From assembly GCA_025450555.1 (NCBI GenBank), contig JANWHF010000317.1, positions 1-5,698 on the forward strand: a stretch of DNA of 5,698 nucleotides. The letters are read 5' to 3'. The notes below the pieces were generated by a model. The model did not search any database, had not been told where the DNA came from, and was given only the letters and a program-made list of their open reading frames with translations. This DNA is from Tepidisphaeraceae bacterium. GTDB lineage: Bacteria > Planctomycetota > Phycisphaerae > Tepidisphaerales > Tepidisphaeraceae. Position 1 is the stretch's first letter; every line of letters begins with the position of its first letter. The position numbers and the translations under genes were made by a program. This document shows, piece after piece, positions 1 through 4,974 of the stretch.

Positions 1-1
1 C

Positions 2-61
2 GCCTTCACTGCCCAAGAATGCCTGAACTTCTTCGCCACCGCAGGCTATGATCATGCCTGA
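2..61 (+). CDS. IS630-family transposase, C-terminal end only (partial)
   Basis: The first complete codon is at 2 and the frame runs to a TGA at 59-61, giving 19 residues, AFTAQECLNFFATAGYDHA. The pattern F-T-x-x-E-C-x-N-F/Y-F-x-x-x-G-Y matches, from memory, the extreme C-terminus of IS630-family transposases, which move DNA by cutting and rejoining at TA dinucleotides. Everything upstream, including the DDE catalytic residues, is outside the window, so intactness cannot be judged. The stop codon lies inside the 3' end of the convergent MFS gene, an overlap of 10 bp. The short match is the only evidence; a search with the sequence to the left would settle it. Confidence 0.66.
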   Translation, partial: AFTAQECLNFFATAGYDHA

Positions 62-1338
62 TCGGAATCTGCTCCAGTCACCGGCGGCTCATTCGGATTT
101 GCAGGGGTAGTTTCAATGGGGCGGTCGTGAGAGGCCTCATCGAAGACCGCCGGCAGCATTCCCTGCCGTAGCGGTGCGACCGCGATGAATCCTAGTACCC
201 CCATCACCAAAGCGAATGCGACACCCAATTGATAGCTGCCGGTCTGGTCGATAATCAGGCCGGCCATCAACGGACCGCACAAGGCTGAGATACTGGATGC
301 CGTGAAAAACGCGCCCAGTACTGCGCCGAGATTCCCAAGACCGAAGAGCTCGATCAATACAACTGGCGTCAGTGCAATCCGCAAGCCATAGCCAAACCCC
401 AGCGTAGCAGCAAACGCGACCAGCCAGCCATAGCCGGTGAACGGCAGCCATAGCAGATAGCTTGCCGCCATCACCAGCACCGAGAGTTTGTAAAGCGGCA
501 CCGAGCCCACCTTTCGGCTGATGAAGCCGATTCCACCCCGCCCCAGAACGCTCATGCCGCCGATGATGGAAATGAGCGCGGAGGCGGCGACCGGGCTTGC
601 ACCGGTGGCGAGCGCGAATGGCGGCAGAAACACCATCGACGTGACGAGGCCCGTCGTGGCCAACACCCAGGAAGCGTAGAGCAACGCAAACGGGCGCGAC
701 CACATGACGGCCCGCAGGCTCGTTGTCTGACCGACCCGGACAAGCGGCGACGGGCGGGCAAACCTGGCGCAGAGCAGGAGCAGCACGAACGAACCAGCGC
801 CAAATAGTGCATAAGTTGTTCGCCAACCATGCGACTGGATCAGCACCGCGGCCACCGGTGGCATCAGCAACGTCCCGCATCCGGTGCCGGCTGCAGCCAC
901 GCCCAACGCCGTTGTGCGATGGCGAGTGAACCATCCGCCAACAAGCGCAAGGGTTGGGACATAAGCGCAGGAAGCCCCAATGCCGACGCCGGCGCCATAG
1001 GCCAGATAGCCGATCCATATCCGCGGCGCTGCCGCCGTAAGTGTCAGCCCAGCTCCTATGATGACTGCGCCCGCCGCGACGATGGGCTGCGGACCGAAGC
1101 GATCACTCAGCCGGCCGGTGATCGAGCCAAAGAAGTAGAAGAGCATGCCGGTGATCGCGAAAAAGACAGAAGTCGCGGTGCGGCTGGCGTGAAACTCCGC
1201 CGCCATCGGGGTGAAAAATACACCGAAGCTGTACATCACGCCGAAGACGACAAATCCGGCAATGAAGGCGGACAGGACGACAAGCCAGCCCGAGCCAGAA
1301 TCTGGTGCATGTGCAACGGTGTGATGTCGGGTCGGCAT
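52..1338 (-). CDS. MFS transporter, monocarboxylate / oxalate-formate antiporter type
   Basis: A 428-residue inner-membrane transporter with about 12 hydrophobic segments, the usual size for the major facilitator superfamily. The N-terminal half has W-L-V-V-L-S-A-F at 18-25 and YSFGVFFTPMAAEF at 36-49, typical of the monocarboxylate/OFA-like branch. Motif A (GRLSDRFGP) is at 75-83, R-T-T-A-L-G-V-A-A-A-G-T-G at 141-153, and a second motif-A-like loop (GRGGIGFISRKVG) at 266-278. A hydrophilic tail follows residue 391. The frame is open back to 1629, but the extra 97 residues are Arg/Ser-rich, lack membrane character and do not resemble MFS, so the ATG at 1338 is chosen; a weak GGAA lies about 10 nt upstream of it. 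Substrate is unknown; a small carboxylate is likely by family. The gene is isolated, and its 3' end overlaps a transposase remnant, so the last residues may not be ancestral. Confidence 0.9.
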   Translation of the reverse strand: MPTRHHTVAHAPDSGSGWLVVLSAFIAGFVVFGVMYSFGVFFTPMAAEFHASRTATSVFFAITGMLFYFFGSITGRLSDRFGPQPIVAAGAVIIGAGLTLTAAAPRIWIGYLAYGAGVGIGASCAYVPTLALVGGWFTRHRTTALGVAAAGTGCGTLLMPPVAAVLIQSHGWRTTYALFGAGSFVLLLLCARFARPSPLVRVGQTTSLRAVMWSRPFALLYASWVLATTGLVTSMVFLPPFALATGASPVAASALISIIGGMSVLGRGGIGFISRKVGSVPLYKLSVLVMAASYLLWLPFTGYGWLVAFAATLGFGYGLRIALTPVVLIELFGLGNLGAVLGAFFTASSISALCGPLMAGLIIDQTGSYQLGVAFALVMGVLGFIAVAPLRQGMLPAVFDEASHDRPIETTPANPNEPPVTGADSDQA

Positions 1339-2120
1339 TAGGTATATTCCGCATTGACAGGATAGACGACACACAGGCCTGGAGGATACTCCGTCTGTTG
1401 TGGCGGTCGAAGTGCGTGGGGTTGTATGGACGCTTCTTGCTCGATGGGGGGAGTATGACGCTGCCGGCTTATACCAGCCCCTGTCCCTGCCCAGAGAACC
1501 GGTTGATACGGATCTCCTTGATCCGCGAGAATCGAGGCGAACCCGCGTCTGCTCCACTCGAAGCAGGAGGCTCCTGGGCTCCTGAGGGAGGTGTGAGCTG
1601 ATCGACCAGCCGGCTGCCACGAGACGCATCGTCGCTTCCTGCCGAGCTTATCAAGCTGTCGCTCAAGTTAGAAGCAGTGCATCGCATCCGAGGGCACCGG
1701 CCTGGCTTGCTGCGCTAGATGGAGGGCGAGCTGGAGCAGCATATGACCAGGAAGAAACGACGCCGTTACCGGTCATGCATCAGCGTTCCAATTGTGCGCG
1801 GAATGTCGCAATTAGTTTGCACCGGCGCAAATCAAAGGCAGCGATGCACAGCAGGCATCGATCTCGTCACCGTCGATCGAATCAAGACACGCACAACGTG
1901 TCTTTCCATCACCAAAATGGGCTGCTCAAAGTCCAAGACAGGCGCGCCGCGCCTCCGGATCGTCGATGAGTTTCCTGGCGAGGCCGCATGAACGATGCGA
2001 CCGGTTTCCATCACCATCGCGCGCATTTGCTGTTCGCCGCACCCGCTTTCCAAGCCGAGCGAGGAGCCGGTGACCGCGCATCTTGGAGACATCGAGGTCA
2101 CTCCCGGGAATTCTCTGCTG
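1339..2120. other. Gene-poor stretch between the MFS gene and the small-protein operon
   Basis: About 780 bp with no convincing coding sequence. Open frames on both strands (for example plus 1719-1991 and minus 1832-2101) give Arg/Ser/Cys-rich translations with no recognisable domain and no clear ribosome binding site. The stretch must hold the promoter of the minus-strand MFS gene near 1339-1450, but I cannot pick convincing -35/-10 boxes. It also holds the inverted repeat at 1884-1904. Its left neighbour is a transposase fragment, so decayed mobile DNA is possible, but I recognise no specific element. Confidence 0.55.
1884..1904. repeat. Perfect inverted repeat, 8-bp stem and 5-nt loop
   Basis: AAGACACG at 1884-1891 is exactly complemented by CGTGTCTT at 1897-1904 around the loop CACAA. 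It is about 215 bp beyond the 3' end of the minus-strand DUF6522 operon. No T-run follows on either strand, so it is not a standard intrinsic terminator. It could be a regulator site, a weak transcript hairpin, or a remnant of a mobile-element end. Confidence 0.5.
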
Positions 2121-2429
2121 CTAATCTCCAGGACGGTGCAGCGTTTGCGGCAGTCTCTGCTGGCCGAAATCGATAACAGAGCGTCGCAGGACGCGGCCGG
2201 ACGTGTCGACGCTCAGCCGGGCCCGGCGGCTGCGGTAGAAGAAGCTCAGCCGAAATTCCCCTTGATGGGCGTCAATACCCCGCTCGCAAAGGCTGGTGAT
2301 GGCGTGCGCCCGCATGAGGGTCGGTACATCCGCAGGGATGACGTCCAGGAGTTCGCCCAGCAACGCAGCATCGATCAGAATATCGCCATCGACGATTTGG
2401 ACCTGCGCGAGGCGATCTTCGGCTACCAT
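2121..2429 (-). CDS. DUF6522-like small protein
   Basis: A 102-residue protein that I place in the DUF6522 family from its overall pattern: a strand-like opening (VQIVDGDILIDAALLGE, 10-26), a middle segment LMRAHAITSLCERG (38-51), a basic strand region (FRLSFFYRSRRARLSVD, 59-75), and the ending GRVLRRSVIDFG (78-89) then LHRPGD. Length fits that family, whose function is unknown. No signal peptide or membrane segment is seen, so it is probably cytoplasmic. The frame is open upstream to 2534, but the ATG at 2429 has an AGGAGG five bases ahead and the family-like sequence starts just after it. It overlaps the stop of the upstream 64-aa gene by 7 bp, implying translational coupling. A single cysteine (C48) sits in the most family-like segment. 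Confidence 0.8.
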   Translation of the reverse strand: MVAEDRLAQVQIVDGDILIDAALLGELLDVIPADVPTLMRAHAITSLCERGIDAHQGEFRLSFFYRSRRARLSVDTSGRVLRRSVIDFGQQRLPQTLHRPGD

Positions 2430-2617
2430 TTCCGCCTCCTGCGGGCCGGCGCCTCCGCCGGACCACGCCCAATCCACGAGGGTGGGTCGCTTGCTGGAAA
2501 CGATTCCCATGAGGCTTCCGACACTGTGTCCCATTCAAGCTGCTTTTGCCGGAGGATTTGCTCCGCCGCGGGAACGGTTGGCGCATTCTTGGAACTCGGC
2601 TGCGCATTTCTGCTCAT
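2423..2617 (-). CDS. Small hypothetical protein with SDPPSW motif (64 aa)
   Basis: A 64-residue soluble protein of unknown function. Residues 34-47 read EASWESFPASDPPSW, a motif I recognise from small uncharacterised proteobacterial proteins, where it usually appears as E-A-S-x-E-S-F-P-A-S-D-P-P-x-W. The N-terminal half is polar and could be helical (AAEQILRQKQLEWD, 17-30); the C-terminus is basic (ARRRRKW). The ATG at 2617 has AGAGGA six bases upstream. It is the first gene of a two-gene operon, ending inside the start of the DUF6522-like gene. The motif, the ribosome binding site and the tight coupling together support a real gene. No role can be assigned. Confidence 0.75.
   Translation of the reverse strand: MSRNAQPSSKNAPTVPAAEQILRQKQLEWDTVSEASWESFPASDPPSWIGRGPAEAPARRRRKW
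2435..2440 (-). promoter_or_regulatory. Shine-Dalgarno deciding the DUF6522-like start
   Basis: The minus strand reads AGGAGG followed by CGGAA and then the ATG at 2429. This perfect site lies inside the coding sequence of the upstream 64-aa gene. It is the main reason for choosing the internal start rather than the longer open frame back to 2534. Confidence 0.8.
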
Positions 2618-2911
2618 GACCCGTCCTCTTGTGCTGTTACGTTAAAAGAGTCATCCGTGATGATTGATCAAGCTGCACGATGAGATCTCCAAGCACTGGC
2701 CTCGCCTTCCATAGCGATGCGGCTGCGATGCCAAAGCAGCCGAATATTATCGTCAACTCGCGCCTTCGATGAAGAGATCTGGCGATTCTCAGCCAAGCCA
2801 TCTCGTTGACCTCGCCACGAGGAACGAATTTGAGGCGCTCGCTGATGCTCTCGATCTTCGTAATCAATCAACCTGGCCGCGGCGCGCCCCTGCATAGATC
2901 TGTTAGGATAT
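2618..2911. other. Intergenic stretch upstream of the small-protein operon
   Basis: About 290 bp with no supported gene. Two overlapping minus-strand frames (2637-2867 from a TTG, and 2668-2919) translate to unrecognisable sequence without a ribosome binding site. The end nearest 2617 should hold the operon promoter. A 13-bp palindrome TCATC-CGT-GATGA lies at 2651-2663, immediately followed by TTGATCAA at 2664-2671. On the minus strand TTGATC with TTTAAC 19 bases later is a weak possible sigma-70 promoter. Confidence 0.45.
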
Positions 2912-3061
2912 TTAGACAACTATCACGACCACGATCAGCGCAACGATAGTTAGAACAAGGCCTCCCACCAGCATCGGCAACAAAGTGCTGGCAGCATCGG
3001 AAGGCGGTCCAATGTCGCCATCACGAGCGTCCTTCTCGCGGTCTTTGTCGGGATTTAACAT
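2912..3061 (-). CDS. Single-pass membrane microprotein (49 aa)
   Basis: A short open frame with strong protein-like organisation. Residues 1-15 are highly charged (MLNPDKDREKDARDG), followed by a DIGPPSDAAS linker, then an uninterrupted hydrophobic segment from about residue 27 (LLPMLVGGLVLTIVALIVVVIVV) to the stop. This predicts one transmembrane helix with a cytoplasmic charged N-terminus. GAGGA sits 8 nt before the ATG at 3061. In-frame ATGs at 3070 and 3076 would add three or five residues (MRMQL at most) but lack a good ribosome binding site. It reads away from nsrR and shares the intergenic region containing the palindrome at 3251-3275, about 190 bp upstream. No family is assigned; it could be a small accessory subunit or a stress microprotein. 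Confidence 0.58.
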   Translation of the reverse strand: MLNPDKDREKDARDGDIGPPSDAASTLLPMLVGGLVLTIVALIVVVIVV

Positions 3062-3250
3062 CAACTGCATCCTCATGAGAGAGCGAGAAAGTCCCCGGTT
3101 GACATTCAGTCTTGTCGGAACGAATTTCCAAACCGGCTACTGACCAACCGGCCTGAAGATCGATCCGGCCGACGGCCTCACAATCCATCGCCTTGCATCT
3201 TGCAAACATGGGTTTCGACTCATGGCTCACTCGTGCTAGCGTCGCTCTTA

Positions 3251-3275
3251 AAACATATATTGTCAATATATCTTT
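3251..3275. promoter_or_regulatory. Palindromic operator, candidate NsrR site upstream of nsrR
   Basis: ATATATTG at 3255-3262 and CAATATAT at 3264-3271 form a perfect palindrome around one central T. Outward, three more pairs match after one mismatch, giving 11 of 12 paired positions. The 11-1-11 layout is that of known NsrR operators. Against the enterobacterial half-site AAGATGYATTT I count 8 of 11 matches on the left and 9 of 11 on the right. The minus strand carries TTGACA at 3266-3261, a possible -35 for leftward transcription, though no good -10 follows. The site ends 144 bp before the nsrR ATG, so it could mediate autoregulation, control of the leftward microprotein gene, or both. Confidence 0.65.
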
Positions 3276-3419
3276 TGCGGCACGTGGCTCGGTCGAAGGC
3301 GCAGCGATGCGGAACTGGCATCCGTTGGGCGCAAAAACTTGCAAAAGATACAGAGTCAGTTCATCTTTAGGCCGGATCGTTACAGCCGGTTGCGTCAACC
3401 AGCAGCCGAGGGGTCAGCG

Positions 3420-3848
3420 ATGCGACTGACGAATTTTTCAGACTACGCGCTACGCGTCCTGATGTACGCAGCAACTCAGGGTGATCGCTTGATTACCATT
3501 GAAGAGACAGCGGATGTCTATGGCATTTCGCGAGCTCATCTGATGAAGGTCGCAAATCAATTGACCCGCGCCGGCTATTTGAAAGCTGTGCGTGGCCGGT
3601 CAGGGGGGCTCACGCTCGCCAAGCGCCCGAACAGGATCAAGCTGGGCGAAGTATTGCGTGCAACCGAACCTGACTTCGCGCTGGTCGAATGTTTCATGCC
3701 CGACAATCAGTGCATCATTACGCCGCGGTGCCGACTGCGCGGGGCTCTGAAAGAGGCGCTGGCGGCGTTCACGGGAACGCTCGATCGCTATACCCTGGCC
3801 GATCTCGTCCTTACTCCCGAAGCCTTTGGCGTCAAGCCAGCGGCATAA
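3420..3848 (+). CDS. nsrR: Rrf2-family iron-sulfur transcriptional regulator NsrR
   Basis: A 142-residue cytoplasmic DNA-binding protein that opens with MRLTNFSDYALRVLMYAA, the signature Rrf2 N-terminus. A winged helix-turn-helix follows: ITIEETADVYGISRAHLMKVANQLTRAGYL at 25-54, with the wing RGRSGGLTLA at 58-67. The cluster-binding loop carries C91, C98 and C104, followed by RLRGAL and the conserved DRYTLADLV at 122-130. Asp8 matches the fourth cluster ligand reported for Streptomyces NsrR. NsrR represses NO-detoxification genes and is released when NO attacks its cluster. The frame is open upstream to 3339, but GAGGGG six bases before 3420 and the family N-terminus fix the start. Candidate operators lie upstream of it and of the downstream CuA gene. 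IscR and RirA are less likely because of the cysteine spacing and the C-terminal DNYTLADL-like motif. Confidence 0.9.
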   Translation: MRLTNFSDYALRVLMYAATQGDRLITIEETADVYGISRAHLMKVANQLTRAGYLKAVRGRSGGLTLAKRPNRIKLGEVLRATEPDFALVECFMPDNQCIITPRCRLRGALKEALAAFTGTLDRYTLADLVLTPEAFGVKPAA

Positions 3849-4274
3849 CGTTTTCGCCACAAGGACGGCAGCCGCACGATGCGGATGCACGCATACGAAG
3901 CGAAAGGTGATGCTGGCGTAAGATGACGGCATCATCTGACACGCCTTCAACTTGGCCGCACAACGAAGTCATCTGCGCAATTGGTTCCGCGGATCGCGAT
4001 CATCCCGAAAAGCTTTAGGGTCGATGAAATGCCTTCGGCGCCAACGGCCGTGCGTCTGCTCGTGGAAATTTTAGCTGCACTGAATGAGTTTGCTTCTTGT
4101 AAGCGGGACCTCACGATCCAAATCCGCTGTGCTACCAACTTGAGGCAAGACACGGCTCGCCTACCGCGCCTCTGGCTACGCCGACGAAGATGCCGGCAGA
4201 GTAGGCATGACCGCGGCGATAAATTTGCACGCGACGACCGATCAAGAGGTTGACCCAAGCCAAGCTTGTGGAAT
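3849..4274. other. Intergenic stretch between nsrR and the CuA operon
   Basis: About 430 bp without a supported gene. An open plus frame from a TTG at 3981 to 4253, and minus-strand frames over the same bases, show no domain and no ribosome binding site. Behind nsrR there is a CCGCA-CGA-TGCGG hairpin (about 3871-3883) nested between TTTCGC and GCGAAA, and an AGATGA-CGGCA-TCATCT hairpin at 3921-3937. Either could end nsrR transcription, but neither has a T-run. The right end carries TTGACC at 4250-4255, a possible -35. Confidence 0.5.
3921..3937 (+). terminator. Possible weak terminator hairpin behind nsrR
   Basis: AGATGA at 3921-3926 pairs with TCATCT at 3932-3937 over a five-base loop, 73 bp after the nsrR stop. 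The stem is short and no U-tract follows, so termination here is a guess based on position. Confidence 0.2.
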
Positions 4275-4297
4275 AACATGTATATAATATGCATATT
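4275..4297. promoter_or_regulatory. Candidate NsrR operator and promoter of the CuA oxidoreductase operon
   Basis: The left half AACATGTATAT (4275-4285) and right half ATATGCATATT (4287-4297) flank one central A, and pair at 9 of 11 positions. Each half matches the published enterobacterial NsrR consensus half (AAGATGYATTT or its complement) at 9 of 11 positions by my count. A perfect TATAAT lies at 4283-4288 across the centre, so a repressor bound here would cover the -10 box. No good -35 exists at 17 bp; TTGACC (4250-4255) pairs better with AATAAC (4272-4277, spacer 16). The site ends 118 bp before the ATG of the subunit II gene, leaving a fairly long leader. Confidence 0.7.
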
Positions 4298-4415
4298 ACG
4301 AAGCATTGATGCGGCACAAGGGAGTTTTCCATCCCGGCCGCTCTGTAAGAAGTGGCGCCTGATTTCGTAGGCGGTGCGTGAATCGCCTACCTGCTGCAAA
4401 CGCTAGGGGGAGGTT

Positions 4416-4952
4416 ATGATTCAAGAAGTCGTCTGGGGCGTCTCGATCGTGCTCATGGGGGCGCTCGCCGCTGTGTTTGCGTGGGTCGCGATAGGCGCCA
4501 ATGTCGCGCTCGCTGATTACGGGCCCGTCATCGCGTCGGCATACCGACTGCGCACGTGGCTGTTCGGCTTCGCCGTCATCGTTCTGATCGGTGCCAATTA
4601 TGACACCCTTGGCAAACTTCCCTACGTATCGAGTCTTTCTGCGCCATCGTCCGCCACAGCGACGCGGCCCGTCGAGGCCGTCGCCGAGCAGTGGTCGTGG
4701 AGCATCAAACCAGACGCGTTTCGGGCCGGAGAGACGGTGGAATTTCATGTCACCAGCAACGACGTGAACCACGGTTTTGCGCTCTACGATCCCGACATGC
4801 GCATCGTTGCTCAGACGCAGGCGATGCCCGGATACATCAACGTGCTGCGCTACACCTTTAATGAACCCGGCGTTTATCGGGTGTTGTGCCTCGAATATTG
4901 CGGCGTCGCGCATCACGAGATGACGGCGGAAATCAAAGTCGCGGCGCATTGA
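4416..4952 (+). CDS. CuA-containing subunit II of a heme-copper oxidoreductase (NorS / CoxB-like)
   Basis: A 178-residue membrane-anchored electron-entry subunit. Two transmembrane helices are predicted at about 6-30 and 46-62, followed by a periplasmic cupredoxin domain from about 85. All CuA ligands are present: H119 in NDVNHGF, then C158-L-E-Y-C162-G-V-A-H166-H-E-M169, the canonical C-x3-C-x3-H-x2-M. The aromatic segment EQWSWSI (91-97) matches the tryptophan region used for electron entry in subunit II proteins. The protein is shorter than classical CoxB and, unlike NorC of cNOR, has no heme-binding CxxCH. GGGGGAGG ends two bases before the ATG. Subunit I follows 22 bp downstream. The NsrR-type operator upstream favours an NO-reductase role (sNOR, NorS) over an aerobic oxidase, but this is an inference. 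Confidence 0.88.
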   Translation: MIQEVVWGVSIVLMGALAAVFAWVAIGANVALADYGPVIASAYRLRTWLFGFAVIVLIGANYDTLGKLPYVSSLSAPSSATATRPVEAVAEQWSWSIKPDAFRAGETVEFHVTSNDVNHGFALYDPDMRIVAQTQAMPGYINVLRYTFNEPGVYRVLCLEYCGVAHHEMTAEIKVAAH

Positions 4953-4974
4953 GCGACGCAGCCGGGAGGATGCC

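Noticed and set aside
137..1018. Long minus-strand open frame inside the MFS gene
   Set aside because: It is in another frame of a gene with clear MFS motifs, and its translation is Arg/Trp/His-rich, as expected of a high-GC shadow frame.
1339..1629. N-terminal extension of the MFS transporter to a start at 1629
   Set aside because: The added 97 residues are Arg/Ser/Thr-rich, not membrane-like and unlike MFS N-termini; the protein from 1338 already has full family length.
1995..2645. 216-codon plus-strand frame opposite the small-protein operon
   Set aside because: No domain and no ribosome binding site; the opposite strand carries two recognisable small proteins with good Shine-Dalgarno sites.
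3021..3209. Minus-strand frame starting MFARCKAMDCEAVG just beside the palindrome
   Set aside because: Tempting position and a C-x4-C pair, but no ribosome binding site, poor third-position GC, no recognised family, and it overlaps the better-supported 49-aa microprotein.
3251..3275. FNR/NnrR (Crp-Fnr family) box interpretation of the palindrome
   Set aside because: FNR-type sites need a TTG half and a CAA half separated by about eight bases (TTGAT-N4-ATCAA); here TTG and CAA are only one base apart, and the long 11-1-11 layout suits NsrR better.
3339..3419. Upstream extension of nsrR
   Set aside because: The Rrf2 N-terminus starts exactly at 3420 with a good Shine-Dalgarno; the extension has no similarity.
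3981..4253. 90-codon plus-strand frame between nsrR and the CuA operon
   Set aside because: TTG start without a ribosome binding site, unrecognised sequence, and it ends next to the probable promoter.
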